Below, one piece after another: positions 9,299 to 21,373 of a stretch of 64,000 nt of DNA. Within the stretch, counting starts at the first letter, position 1. Every line of letters starts with the position of its first letter. The notes beneath the pieces were generated by a model. It saw nothing but the letters and a program-made list of their open reading frames with translations, ran no database searches and had not been told where the DNA came from. The stretch is from Pleodorina starrii (lineage: Eukaryota > Chlorophyta > Chlorophyceae > Chlamydomonadales > Volvocaceae), in NCBI GenBank assembly GCA_030267565.1, contig BRXU01000006.1, forward strand, positions 918,001-982,000, read 5' to 3'. A program made the translations under genes and the position numbers.

Positions 9299-11078
9299 CT
9301 GCGAGGGACGTTACAAGGACTGGGAAAGCGAAGCCCAACGGGCAAGCCGAGCAAGACCGGCAAGCCACAACAGCCTGGCAAGAAGCCCAAAAAACCACCG
9401 CAAGGAGCCGAGGAGAGAGAAAAAGCCAAGCAACGCCTAAACTCGCAGACAGGACAGGGACAGGGACGGGGGCAGCAAGGGGCCAGGAGCCACTGCTGCA
9501 CGGGCGGCACACACGGCCACCCCTACCTCCAAGACACCGAGGAGGGAACTTTTTTTTTTTTTATTCCGGAGGAACCCGGACTCGGGACATGGGACACATA
9601 TGTTGTCTGGCGGCTCCACTGATGCTGCCACTTCTGCTGAGTAGCTAGCGTGCCAGGCTTCTGGGCGACTCCACGGGCCAGCTGGACGGTGCTGATGACT
9701 GTATGATGAGTCTTGTAAACCTCCGGACAGGACAAGGACAGGGGTGGGCACCCTCCTTTCTCATCACACCCCGGGTAATGGTCACTGACCGGTTTCGATC
9801 CCGGGATCCCGGGGGGAATTGCAAGGTTTCCCTGTTGCCGGCCAATGTACCATTGCCTACTTCTGTGGGGCGCAGGTAAGTTCCAAATGTCCTTAATGGA
9901 ACTGAAACCAACACCAGGGCCCAACACCAGGGCCAAACCCCAGGGCCCAACACCAGGGCCAACACCACGGCCCAACACCAGGGCCAACCCCACAGCCCAA
10001 CACCAGGGCCCAACACCAGGGCCCAAAACCAGAGCCAACACCACGCCCCAACACCAGGGCCAGCACCACGGACCAACAACAGGGCCCGTCACCGGAGACA
10101 AGCCCCAGGGATGGGCAAAGGCCCCAACAGCGACCACAGCGACAACACAACCACAACCTGCACAACCTCAACAGCCAAGGGGCGAACCCTACACCCTGGG
10201 CGACAGCAACAGGAACAACAAACAAAACCGGGCAACCGCCGCAGCGAACCAGGGCAAACAAGCCCCCCCCCCACCGGGGAGCACCAGAGAAAACAGAAAA
10301 CCCACAGCACGCCCGAAGAGAACCCCGCACCACCGAAACCGCCTCCCAGAGCCACAAAAGCCGCAGGGACGGTGCCACACAAGCGCACCGGAGACAAACA
10401 ACAACCGACCCCACCCTGGGGGCGTCCCCGCAAGACAGCAGGCCCGAAGACACACCTCCCTCCCAAGACACCCCGCACCGCAGGAACCTCACTCCCACGT
10501 CCCCCCGGGTCCCAAGAACCCCCACGGGCGCAGCAGGGGCAACACTGCCTGGCTGGAAGCCAGGGCACAAGCGCGCCGGCGACAAGACACCCGCAGACCC
10601 CACCCTGGGGGCGACCCCCGAACCGCACCTGCCTCCCACGGCGGCCTGCACCACACCAACCCTGCACCGAAGCCCCCCCGCCCCTCCCCAGTCCCCCCCC
10701 GAAACCCTCCCCAGACCCCCCGGCGCCGCACGCACCCCACTCCCAAGAACCCCCCCCTCCAGGCCGCAGGGGCAGCACCGCCGGGGCAGAGACCAAGGCA
10801 CGAGAGCGCCAGCGACAAAACACCCACAGACCCCACACAGGGGGCGACCCCTCAAGACAGCAGCCTCCGAACCGCACCTGCCTCCCGCGGCAGCCTGCAC
10901 CACACCAACCCTGCTCCTAAGCTCCCCCGACCCCCAAGACCCCCTCCGGCCCCACCCACAGCAAGCCCCGCACCGCACCCCCCTCCCTAGGCAACCCGCA
11001 CCGCACTCCCCCCACCCTCGAGGCCCCTCGCACCCTAAGGACCTCAGACACCGAGATCCCCCACTCCCAACACCCCGC
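9299..11078 (-). other. LINE-A 3' UTR (about 1.43 kb, split by a SINE)
   Basis: It runs from the ORF2 TGA (11081-11079) to the terminal ctgcgaggga motif. On the sense strand it is very G-rich, with repeated runs of four to eight G at about 10680-10760. It also contains a block of ~12-27 bp units (plus-strand image ccaacaccagggcc) at about 9905-10085. The terminal ~130 bp are the most conserved part among all fragments in the window. Many long frames cross this UTR but they are composition artefacts. SINE-B interrupts it at 9551-9897. Confidence 0.82.
9551..9897 (-). mobile_element. SINE-B insertion in the A2 3' UTR
   Basis: It has a T12 tail at left followed by attccggagg, then the SINE-B body; it is 5' truncated just inside the tRNA-like head. 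Target duplication ggaact lies at 9545-9550 and 9898-9903. Confidence 0.93.
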
Positions 11079-12024
11079 TCACGACGGCCCCGGCTGCCCT
11101 GTCAGCTGAGCTGCTGCCTGGCTGGGCTGGGCGCTGATGGCTGACCCGGATGGGGAGACCTGCTTTGCTGCCTGGGCGCCCCCGGCGGGTGCCTGTGGGG
11201 CTGGGACCGGGGCCACCCGGGACAGATGAACCTGCAGACGCGGGCTGCTGCCAGCCACCCGCTGCACGGAGCAGAGGACGCCTTCATGCGCCCAGGAGGC
11301 TTCGAAGGCATCCAGCCGGCCGGGCTTCAGCTGTGCTGTGATGTGGCCCCGGGGCAGCCCCGCCAGAGTGTCTTTGGAGAGCGCCGCCATGCTGAAATGT
11401 GCCCTCATGAGACGCTGCAGCTCCCCAATGACGCAGCCCACCACCGTGGCCGACGGATGGTCATCAGGCTCCGCCCTGTGGTAGTGGCCCCAGACCGCCC
11501 ACAGCCAAGTGGCTCGAAGGGCTGCCCACAGCAGCTGCAGCCCAGGGCTGGTGGGGTAGGCCGGCCACCCTCCCGGCCAGTCTCCCAGCAGCACAGCCGG
11601 CTGGCTGAAAGGCAAGTCCGCGGCCCCGGAGACTGTTGCCCACAGCTCTGCCAGCCAAACCCGAGCTGCGGTGTAAGCCCCGCACTCCAAGAAGACGTGG
11701 GTCAGGCTGGCGACATGCAGGTTGCCGTCCACCGAGCAGCTAGGAGCAGAGCAGTGGGCACGCTGCGGCTGACCTTTGGAGGCCAGGTACACCCCGCACG
11801 GGAGCCGTCCATGGTGCAGCCGCCAGGCTAGCGCCTTGGCCCGGTTGCTTGCGGGGCAGTCCCACAGCCGCTGCCAGGCCCGCCGGCGGTCGAGGGGAGA
11901 CATGCCAGCCGGGCCATCAGCTGCCGGGTCTGCCTCCGGGGCCGGCCCGGCGGGCGCCGACGGTCCGGCGGCAGCACCGGGGTCCTGCTGGTGCGGTGCC
12001 GCATGGCGGCTGCTAGGCTGGCTG

Positions 12025-12049
12025 AAAAAAAAAAAAAAAAGGCTGGCTG
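12025..12049 (+). mobile_element. Poly(A)-only insertion with 9-bp target duplication
   Basis: An A16 tract sits between two copies of ggctggctg (12016-12024 and 12041-12049). The A1-type sequence has one copy and no A tract. There is no element body. Confidence 0.82.
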
Positions 12050-12570
12050 ACCGGGCTTGCAGCGGCCGAGGGCAGTGATGGGGGGGAGGAGCGGGGCCGC
12101 ATCCAGCCGGGGCTGGGCGTGGGGTTCATGGCAAACCACCGGCTGCGGCTGGGCGCTTGCTGAGCCAGCCAGTGTTGGTGCCAGCAGGCCTCCTGTTGCT
12201 GTAGCTGGCTGTGCGGCTGCTCGGGCCACGCCGCGGGCATGAGGGGCTCCGTGTCCTGGTCCCGGCCCCAGCTGTGACCGCGGGCGGTGAGGCGGTGGCG
12301 CACCTCACTCACGGTGTAGTGGATGAGGGGCAGCGTGCCGTGGCCGTGGCTGAGGGGGTAGCACTGGACCGAGTCCCAAAGCCCCAGCAGCTGGTATTCC
12401 ACTGGCCATGAGGAGGCGCGTTGGGCCGGGGGCGCCTCGCTGTATCGCTGATGGTCCTCCAAGGTCCAGTGTCGGCGCGGCTTGCGGCCCGGCAGCACGC
12501 AGGCTGCAGGCCAGTCGGCGTCCCCTGCTGCTCCGGCCTGCTCGCTGTCTGGGGGCACCAAGCGGCCGTT

Positions 12571-12940
12571 TTTTTTTTTTTTTTAATTCCGGAGGAACCC
12601 GGACTCGGGACATGGGACACACATGTTGTCTGGCGGCTCCACTGATGCTGCCACTTCTGCTGAGTAGCTAGCGTGCCAGGCTTCTGGGCGACTCCACGGG
12701 CCAGCTGGATGGTGCTGATGACTGTATGATGAGTCTTGTAAACCTCCGGACGGGACAGGGACAGGGGTGGGCACCCTCCTTTCTCATCACACCCCGGGTA
12801 ATGGTCACTGACCGGTTTCGATCCCGGGATCCCGGGGGGAATTGCAAGGGTTCCCTGTTGCCGGCCAATGAACCATTACCTCCTTCTGTGGGGCGCAGGT
12901 AAGTTCCAAATGTCCTTGATGGGACTTGAACCCGGGTCAC
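12571..12940 (-). mobile_element. SINE-B insertion in A2 ORF2
   Basis: It has a T tail (12571-12584), aattccggagg, the SINE body, and a B-box-containing part of the tRNA-like head (image of ggttcaagtcc at about 12925-12935). The 5' end is slightly truncated. Target duplication ccgtt lies at 12566-12570 and 12941-12945. Confidence 0.93.
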
Positions 12941-15622
12941 CCGTTGGGCAGGACGGCCCACAAGACTCCCGTAGGGCTGCTTACCCGGCTGCCATCGGGC
13001 GACAGGAGCCAGTCGGGCGCCGGCGGCAGTTCGGGGTCCAGGGGGTCGGCTGGCAGCAGTCTCCGCCAGTCGGCTGGGATGGCCCCAAGGACCGCCTGCA
13101 TGAGGGGTTCGTGCTGGGGCATGGGCGACGCTGCACGGAGCTCGGCCAGGGTGCGGGGTCCCAGGTGGGCGGTCCCAGCCGGCGGGGTGAAGGGCTGGTC
13201 GGTGGCGGGGTCACGCAGGGCTGCATTGAAGAACAGGGGCTCATGCAGGATGGCACGCACGTCCGTGGTCTCTGGGTAGGCCAGCCGGGTCGGGAGCGAG
13301 GAGCGGTAGGACTGCACCAGGCTGGCAATGAACGTAGGCAGGCTGGGGGGCGGTTCCGCCGTGCCATACACCCAGCCCCACCCAGTGGTCCCATCCGGCC
13401 TGTACTCGTCGAGCAGACCCCGCATGATCTGCTTCCATGGCTGCTGGCCGGGCTGAGCGAGCTGGGCGAGGGGCTTCGCATGCAGGGCGACCATGAAGGC
13501 GTCGAGGTCGAGATGGCCGACACCGCCACAGTCGTGATCCTGGCAGGCGATCTCCGGGCCAGGCTTCAGCAGGGCCCGTCCGTGGCACACCAGGGACGCG
13601 TCTTCCTCCAGGAGCGACCAGGCCACAAAGCCGTCGATATGCTTGCGGAGTGCCGCCAGCTGGGGTGGGGTGGGGCGGATGATGGAGAGGTGGTATGCCA
13701 GGGTGTTTCCCAGCACCTGTTTGGCCACATGCACCCTGCCCACGAGGCTGAGGCCGTGTCGCCGCCACACATGGCCGAGACGCTGAACCCGCTGAATTCT
13801 GCTGGTGTAGCAGAGCCGCGCGGCCTCCGCCGGGTCCAGAGTGAGAGGGATTCCCAGGTGGCGTGGGGGTTCATCACCGGGAGTCGGGAAACTCGCACCA
13901 GTTGCGGCGTTGGGCCCCACCACCGGCTCGTGGGTACCCAGCACCATCCCCTTCCCCTTGCTGGCATTGACCCGTGCGTTGCTGGCCCTGCAGAACAGCT
14001 GGACTGCCGCGGTAGCGACCTCCCCATCCCTGTCGACATTGCTGACCGTGAGCACCGTATCGTCCGCGTGGTGGGTGACAGGGGGGGCTGGCACGTTGTT
14101 GGGGAGGGTGGGGGTGCGGAGAGCGTTGGTGCTGTGCAGGTGGTGCAGGTACGAGGTGAGAGGTTCCAGCTGCATGACCCACAGGACGGGCGACAGGGTG
14201 CTGCCCTGCTGAAGGCCGTTGCGGACCGGGAAAGGTGCTGACTGGTGCCCATTGACCACCACCCGGCAGGAGCCATCTGACGTGAGCAGGCGCAGCCAGC
14301 GCTGCGTGTGCTGACCGAAGCCCATGGCCTCGGCCACCCGGTAGAGCCAGGGGCGATGGACCCGGTCGTAGGCCTTCTCGATGTCGAGTATGATGAGGGC
14401 TGCCGGTTGCTGCGAGTGCCGCACCCACTCCGCCAGGGCCAGGTGGTAAAGGGTGTTGTCGCGGATGTCCCGGCCGCTGACGAAGGCAGTCTGCAGCGGG
14501 TCTATCAGGTAGTCCAGTGCCGGCTGTAGGCGATTGCTGACGGCCTTGCAGACAAGCTTGTAGTCGCATTGGAGCAGGGTGATGGGCCGGTAGCTGCTCA
14601 GGCTGGGCCGGGGCAGGCCTTTGCCTTTGTAGATGAGAGTGATGACCCCTTCGCGCCAGCTGAGCGGCAGGGAGTCGGCAGCTGCGGCCCCGGTCTCCAC
14701 GGATCCCTGGGTGAAGGCTGCGTTGGCGGCGGCGAGCAGCAGCGGGCCCAGCAGCGGCCACAGCACCCGGTACACCTCATAAGGCAGGCCGTCCGAGCCA
14801 GGGGCGGTGCCATTCAGACAGGACGACAGAGCAGCCGCAAGTTCGTCCAGCTGCAGCTCGCCGGCGGCTGGGGCTGCGTCGGCAGCTTCCCTGAGGGGCT
14901 GGGGGAGCCGGCGGCGGAGGTGCTGCAGGAGCTGGTCTTGGGCTGTCAGGTCCACCTGCTCCACCCGGAACAGACCCGTGGGGCTGTCACTGCTGTACAT
15001 GGCGTGGGCCGCGGCTGTGATAGCGGCGGCCGCACCCGGGTCACTGAGCGGAACCGGGAGGGGCTGACCCGGGACTGAGAGGTGGGTGACTGGCTCCCGG
15101 GTGCGCACCTCGCGTCCGAGCTGGTGGAACCAGCCGGTGCCCTTGTCGCCATGCTGCGTGTACGCGGCGTCCAGCGCTGTTGTGCGGCGGATGGCGGCCT
15201 GTTTGACTGCCGTGGTGAGCTGGCTGCAGGCCTGTGCTGCCAAGGCGCCGGCGTCGGGCCCGGGCATAGCATGCTGCATGGCTGCCAGGGCTGCACACGC
15301 AGCGTGTTTGGCCGCCCTCAGGCTGGCGGCCTGGTCCGTCAGGTGCTGTCTGTGGAGGTGATCGGCTGCACTGCGGAGGCGACCTTTCAGACATTCCCAC
15401 ACCTCACGTGGGTCAGCAGCGGCGTCTTGCTGCTGGACGGCCTGGATTGCCAGCTCCACTGCCGACTGCAGGCGGGGCAGCAGGCTGGGGTGGTACAGCA
15501 GGTACGTGGGGAACGCCCAGCTGCTGCGGCCGAGGGTGGGGAACCCTGGCAGCGCCAGCTCCAAGAGCACCCCATGATGATCCCCCGGGGCGCCTGGCAC
15601 CACCCGAACAGCTGTCACGTAC

Positions 15623-15940
15623 TTTTTTTTTTTAATTCCGGAGGAACCCGGACTCGGGACATGGGACACATATGTTGTCTGGCGGCTCCACTGATGCTGC
15701 CACTTCTGCTGAGTAGCTAGCGTGCCAGGCTTCTGGGCGACTCCACGGGCCAGCTGGACGGTGCTGATGACTGTATGATGAGTCTTGTAAACCTCCGGAC
15801 AGGACAAGGACAGGGGTGGGCACCCTCCTTTCTCATCACACCCCGGGTAATGGTCACTGACCGGTTTCGATCCCGGGATCCCGGGGGGAATTGCAAGGTT
15901 TCCCTGTTGCCGGCCAATGTACCATTGCCTACTTCTGTGG
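15623..15940 (-). mobile_element. SINE-B 3' part, joined to chromovirus sequence
   Basis: A T11 tail and the SINE-B body are present, but the body switches at 15941 to chromovirus LTR sequence before reaching the SINE head. The composite 15623-16541 is flanked by tac (15620-15622 and 16542-16544), and the A2 ORF2 resumes without loss. It therefore behaves as one inserted unit. Confidence 0.85.
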
Positions 15941-16141
15941 ACCAATGAAACGTGCAATGTCCCAATTAGGTGGTATCAAAAGACACCGGCTCAGCAGCAA
16001 GCTCTGAACCTTGTAGATGTGATCCGTACGGCAGACCGTACTTTATCTTAGCGGGCTTACTTACAGGAGATATCCTGCCTTTAACCCCTTTTGGGTAATA
16101 TCTTATGATTCATGGAAGTGTAACGGCACATGCACGTTACA
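15941..16141 (-). mobile_element. Chromovirus 3' LTR, 5' portion
   Basis: On the minus strand the sequence begins TGTAACG immediately after a polypurine tract, as LTRs of Ty3/gypsy elements do. About 200 bp are present before the junction with SINE-B at 15940. The first 23 bases contain a TGTAACG...CGTTACA inverted repeat. The distal end of the LTR is not present here, so its full length cannot be given. This stretch is visibly less GC-rich than its surroundings. Confidence 0.7.
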
Positions 16142-16541
16142 TCATTCCCCCCCTGAATGGCTGGTCGTCCCGACAGCCAACCAACCTTACCACCACCGCC
16201 ACTTTTAGTGGAAAAGCGGGATATCCGGATCCCCGCTGATGGCGAATAAGTGGGCGAGGATCATATTGAAGCGCGAAGGCTTCCGGACTTGACGGCCGTG
16301 TCTTGTGACCATGGGTGCTCGTTGCAGCGTCGAGCCATCAGGTGTCGCGCGTGTAGGCGCGGACCCGTTTTGGGACTTCACTTGGTTTGGCTTAGCTTGG
16401 CGTGCCCAGTAGTCGCGTAGCAAATCGCCGCAATTCGTTAGATTCGCCTCGGGCTCCCACGAGTCATACTCGGGCCCTTGGTCCTTCCAACGCATCAAGT
16501 AGTACCGTACGGTTCGACGTCGCTCCTTCACATCCTTCACA
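16142..16541 (-). pseudogene. Chromovirus integrase C-terminus with chromodomain, and polypurine tract
   Basis: The frame from 16541 to 16205 encodes a chromodomain (core YYLMRWKDQGPEYDSWEPE, then LRDYW) followed by a basic tail and a stop. The chromodomain closes the integrase of chromoviruses, where it binds modified histones and steers integration. Downstream (16204-16142) there is a short untranslated stretch ending in a G7 polypurine tract (image 16147-16153) next to the LTR. The upstream part of the polyprotein is missing here; other integrase pieces lie at 34036-46083. The fragment was inserted as part of a SINE chimera. Confidence 0.88.
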
Positions 16542-17448
16542 TACTGCTGCAGAGGTTGGCTAATGAGCCAGCGGTCCAGGCGTGCCACCGGCGGTCGAGT
16601 TGGTGATGCCGGGTGAGTGAAGCCCCCCCCACGCCGGAAGACAGCCAGGGGTCGACCAGATTGGCCCCGTGGACCAGGGCCTGCAGTGCAGGCCTCCCGC
16701 CGGCCCGATGGGCAGACGGTTGGGCCTCGTCACCCACATGCAGGACGCAGTTAAGGTCCCCTCCAAGCAGAATGTGGCGGTCTGTCTCGAGGTATGGCTG
16801 CAGGCTTTGGAAGAACTCTGGGCGGCTGGCGGCCACCGACGGGGCGTAGATGCATAGGAGGCGTAGGCGAAGGTGGAGGACATCCCAGTCCCAGCAGCAG
16901 ACACGGCCGGCAGTGTCCGAGGTGTACGGGTGCTGCACACAGCCCGGCAGGCTGATCCCTGGCCGCGCCAGGATGGCTGCCCCACAGCTGAGGTCCGTCC
17001 CCGGGCTGTAACCCCATTTGCCCCGCCAGGGGGCCCCCGGGCCGCTGCCTCGTTGCAACACTGACTGCAGTGCTGCTTTGCTGCCCAGTTTCGCCTCCTG
17101 TACGAAGGTGACATCCGGGTTGCCTGCGACCTGCTGCTGGTAGCAGAGCAGCCTGGAGGCTCGCGCCCGCCCAAGCCCATTGACGTTTACGGTCAGGAGC
17201 TTGAAGGTGGGCGCGGTCCCGTCGGTCCTCATGGCTGCGCGCCACGCGCCGCCCGTCGGGAGGGGCGGCCGTCGTGGCGGGCGATTTGGGTTCGGGCCTG
17301 CTGCAGTTGGCCCAGAGCAGCGACGATGAAGGAGCGCACGTGCCCGGGGGTGGGGTGCAGGCCCGGCAGGAATGGGGCCAGAGAGCGCAGATGGTCGTGG
17401 TAGACCTTCAGAAATGCGCCTACAGAGCTGCGATTGCCGGTCTGAGCT

Positions 17449-18066
17449 TTTTTTTTTTTTTTTCTGCGAGGGACGTTACAAGGACTGGGAAAGCGAAGCC
17501 CAACGGGCAAGCCGAGCAAGACCGGCAAGCCGCAACAGCCTGGCAAGAAGCCCAAAAAACCACCGCAAGGAGCCAAGGAGAGAGAAAAAGCCAAGCAACG
17601 CCTAAACTCGCAGACAGGACAGGGACAGGGACGGGGGCAGCAAGGGGCCAGGAGCCACTGCTGCACGGGCGGCACACACGGCCACCCCTACCTCCAAGAC
17701 ACCGAGGAGGGAACTGAAACCAACACCAGGGCCCAACACCAGGGCCAAACCCCAGGGCCCAACACCAGGGCCAACACCACGGCCCAACACCAGGGCCAAC
17801 CCCACAGCCCAACACCAGGGCCCAACACCAGGGCCCAAAACCAGAGCCAACACCACGGCCCAACACCAGGGCCAAAACCACGGCCCAACACCCGGGCCAG
17901 CACCACGGACCAACAACAGGGCCCGTCACCGGAGACAAGCCCCAGGGATGGGCAAAGGCCCCAACAGCGACCACAGCGACAACACAACCACAACCTGCAC
18001 AACCTCAACAGCCAAGGGGCGAACCCTACACCCTGGGCGACAGCAACAGGAACAACAAACAAAACC
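17449..18066 (-). mobile_element. LINE-A 3'-end insertion in A2 ORF1
   Basis: A T run and ctgcgagggacg are followed by about 600 bp of LINE-A 3' UTR including the minisatellite block, 5' truncated. Target duplication gagct lies at 17444-17448 and 18067-18071. Confidence 0.93.
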
Positions 18067-18157
18067 GAGCTTGGAGGGCGGGCTCCAGGGCGGATTGGGC
18101 CGCTGCCAGCACCTCGGGCTGCACATGCGGGCACCGTGGGGACAGATAGCTGTGGTT

Positions 18158-18502
18158 TTTTTTTTTTAATTCCGGAGGAACCCGGACTCGGGACATGGGA
18201 CACATATGTTGTCTGGCGGCTCCACTGATGCTGCCACTTCTGCTGAGTAGCTAGCGTGCCAGGCTTCTGGGCGACTCCACGGGCCAGCTGGACGGTGCTG
18301 ATGACTGTATGATGAGTCTTGTAAACCTCCGGACAGGACAAGGACAGGGGTGGGCACCCTCCTTTCTCATCACACCCCGGGTAATGGTCACTGACCGGTT
18401 TCGATCCCGGGATCCCGGGGGGAATTGCAAGGTTTCCCTGTTGCCGGCCAATGTACCATTGCCTACTTCTGTGGGGCGCAGGTAAGTTCCAAATGTCCTT
18501 AA
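18158..18502 (-). mobile_element. SINE-B insertion in A2 ORF1
   Basis: It has a T tail, aattccggagg and the SINE body ending at tgtccttaa. Target duplication tgtggtt lies at 18151-18157 and 18503-18509. It is nearly identical to the copy at 9551. Confidence 0.93.
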
Positions 18503-20673
18503 TGTGGTTCTCGCGCAGGAGGAGGGCGTCCAGTTCCATTGCGCCGAGGGGCGCTGGGGGCGACAGGTCCAGCTGGTGCAGTGCCCGGCGGCAGAAGGCG
18601 ACCACGACGGGGCGGGGATCGACGAGCTCCGGAGACTCCAGTCGGGGGTGGTGGCGGATGAAGAGCTTTCGCAGAACCGCCTGGAAGGCGATGGACGAGC
18701 AGGCGGGGTGGGGGCATGCCGCGAAGTAGTCCACGAACTGGTCGTGGTACCCAGCCGCAAGGGTGTCTGCGGGGGGGACACACTGGCTGGGCGTGGCTGT
18801 GATCAAGCTAGCGGCCCGCAGCACGTCGAGCTCCGCGGTCGGCAGTCCCAGGCCCGGGGCAGTGCTGGGGCCCGGCGGGGGCTGGTGTGGAGGGCTGGCG
18901 GCCTGCGCTGTGGGGCTGTGGGCGGCCAGCTGGGGCGGCGGGCCGTGAGCTGCCCAGCCGGGGCTGGGCGTCAGCTGGGGGGGGCAGCTCGGGCCCCCCG
19001 TCCCCCCCGGGGCCGTGGTGGCCAGCCGTGCCTGTGGGTGGAGCCTGGGGCGGTGGCTGGGTCAGCGTGGGCCCGCCCCTGGCCGAGGTGGGGTCGAGGG
19101 GCTGGTGGTGGCGGGTGAAGGCGTCCGGTTGTCGCCACCACCGCCCGGTGCTGCCGGCCTGGGGAGATGTGGGGGCTCTGGAGGGGCCCTGCTGCTCCTG
19201 GTGGGGGGTCCCACTGGGGCTGCCCTGGTGGGCCCCTGGGGGGGCCGCCATCGTGGCCGGCTCAGCCTCGGGAGGGGAGAAGGTGCCGCCGATGGGAGTG
19301 GAGTCGGGGCCCCAGCCCTGGGGGTTGGCGCCAACCCCGGCCCGGGGGTATGGGGACAGACGCCGGTTCTGCGCATCCTGGATGGTCCGCAACACAGCTG
19401 GGAGGCTGTTGGGGCCGTCCGGGGCCTCCACCAGCTGGGGTCGGCGCCACCATGCCTGGCCATCAGCCATCCCAGGGGAGGAAGGGCTGAGGGCAGCCGA
19501 GGCAGGGCTGGGGGCTGGGGGCCCTGATCCCGCCGTGGAGGGGGTGGGTGGGCCAGAGGGGTGGGCCGCCGGCGGCCGGGGAGCCTGGGCTGGTGCGGGC
19601 AGGGGGCCCGGGCTGCCGCCTGCTGCCATCGCAGCCACCCCCACGGCAGCCGGCCTCCCGAGGGCCGGGGCGGCTGTTGGTGCGGGCTCGGCGGCTGGGT
19701 GAGTGCCGTCCCCTGCTGCTGGTGCGCCGGGCGCCGCCTGCACCGCGGGTGGGGGCCCTGCGGCGGGCGCTGGTGGTGGTTCGGCCGCGGGAGCTGCTGG
19801 TGAGTCGGTCACTGGCGCGTCCCTCATGTCGAACACGGAGATGCGGACAGTGAGCTGGTCGATCAAGAACGACCGAGGGAGGGAGAGGAGGTTGGGGTCC
19901 GACGGTGGAGCGGCCACGAAGGCGACCAGGTGGGATGCATCAGGCAGGGCGCCTGGCGTACCGGAGCGGGTCATGCCGTCGCCCAGGACTTCCCCCACAA
20001 CCAGGTCCTGCCCTTGGGAGGGGGTAGCTGCCAGGCCTGCACAGCTAAGCAAGGCCCCAGTGACCCCTTCGAGGGCATAAGTGCCGGGGAGCCCTTTGAT
20101 GAGGAGCTTGTGGCTGTGCGGTCGGGCCAGGTTGTAGTACGGCTGCACCGCGACTTCGATGGTCGTCCCCTGGAAATCGACTGGTAACGAGGACCGTCGG
20201 AGGAAGGCCCCCGCCGCGTTCTCTGCTCGCAGGCCGGGTGCTGGGTTCAGCACCACCCCCCGGTGGCGCCCTTGGCCGAGGAGGTTGATGCTGACGAAAG
20301 TGCCTGGGCTGGCGTTCATGGCGGCCTGGACGGCTGCATTGCACCACGCTTCCCACACCGCTTCACCGGCCGCCTCCCGGGGGGCGGCGGCCCCTAACAT
20401 CAGCTTGGGGGCCACCCGGCGGTCGCCGGTGTGCAGCTCAGAGGACAGGGCAGTCCCTGGAAGCTCCCGCTGGACCTCAGCACGCCAGGCTGGCAGCTGC
20501 TGGGCGGGGGCGATCTCCCATGAGGTGGTGGCGCCCCCCGGGGCCTGCTTGCGAGCCCGGACTGAAGCTGGCAGGCTGGCCGTGAGGGAGGCCGCATACC
20601 GAGCGGACCGGGGGAGCTGACCGGTGGAGGCCGCACAGCGTGGGGGACCCTGGGGGGCGGCGTGCAAAGCTGC

Positions 20674-21015
20674 GCCGCCCCCCAGGGGGGCGGCGCAGCT
20701 TTGCAAGGTTACAGGGAATTGCAAGGTTACAGGGAAACCTTGCAATTCCCCCCGGGATCCCGGGATCGAAACCAGTCAGTGACCATTACCCGGGGTGTGA
20801 TGAGAAAGGAGGGTGCCCACCCCTGTCCCTGTCCCGTCCGGAGGTTTACAAGACTCATCATACAGTCATCAGCACCGTCCAGCTGGCCCCGTGGAGTCGC
20901 CCAGAAGCCTGGCACGCTAGCTACTCAGCAGAAGTGGCAGCATCAGTGGAGCCGCCAGACAACATGTGTGTCCCATGTCCCGAGTCGGGGTTCCTCCGGA
21001 ATTAAAAAAAAAAAA
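20674..21015 (+). mobile_element. SINE-B insertion (plus strand) with filler DNA at its 5' junction
   Basis: The SINE body starts near 20729 and ends in ccggaatt and an A tract. The target duplication aaagctgc (20666-20673 and 21016-21023) is clear. Between the left duplication and the SINE lie ~55 bp of filler. The filler begins with an inverted copy of the adjacent target, making a long perfect inverted repeat at 20664-20704, and then repeats ttgcaaggttacaggga. Confidence 0.88.
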
Positions 21016-21154
21016 AAAGCTGCCACCGGCAGTCTGCGAGGCCGTGGGCCAACAAACATGAGGGCGGGCTGTTGCTGATGCTGTTGCTGATGCTGAACTG
21101 GCTGTTGCTGCTGCTGCGGCGTGCTGATGCTGATACTGCTGTTGCTGGTGTTGC

Positions 21155-21189
<35 letters not shown>

Positions 21190-21373
21190 GTGCTGCTGCT
21201 GAAGCTGCTGCTGTAGAGCCCCCAACTCTGCTGCTAGGGGCCCGTCCCAGGAGAGCAGGCGGGGGACTTGCACTCCTCCCTGCCTGCACCCTGGCTCTGC
21301 GGGAGCTCCTCGAGCGCCTGAGGCCGACTGGTCGGTCTGGACTGAGCTGCAGAGCAGCTGAGCTGGACAGGGC

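Larger units (their letters stand above)
11079..17232 (-). pseudogene. ORF2 of A2: endonuclease-reverse transcriptase, about 1605 codons before interruption
   Basis: The ATG at 17232-17230 overlaps the ORF1 stop. Segments in order: endonuclease (17232-16542 and on past the interruption); a linker; the reverse transcriptase with LDIEKAYDR encoded near 14362-14388 and HADD at 14059-14070 (about residues 643 and 750/751); then a C-terminal region with a zf-RVT-like motif (WRLHHGRLP, AHCSAPSC, HVFLECG) near residues 1340-1400. It is broken by a SINE/chromovirus chimera at 15623-16541, a SINE at 12571-12940 and a poly(A)-only insertion at 12025-12049. I see no point stops outside the insertions. 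The motifs place it in the L1/Zepp-like group of LINEs. An intact copy would nick target DNA and prime cDNA synthesis. Confidence 0.87.
17229..21059 (-). pseudogene. ORF1 of A2, interrupted by three insertions
   Basis: It is the same 834-codon protein as A1 ORF1, starting at the ATG at 21059-21057 and ending with the ATGA overlap at 17232-17229. Insertions of LINE-A (17449-18066) and SINE-B (18158-18502 and 20674-21015) break it. Remaining segments match A1 closely and stay open. The Pro/Ala-rich linker shows small in-frame length differences from A1. Confidence 0.85.
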
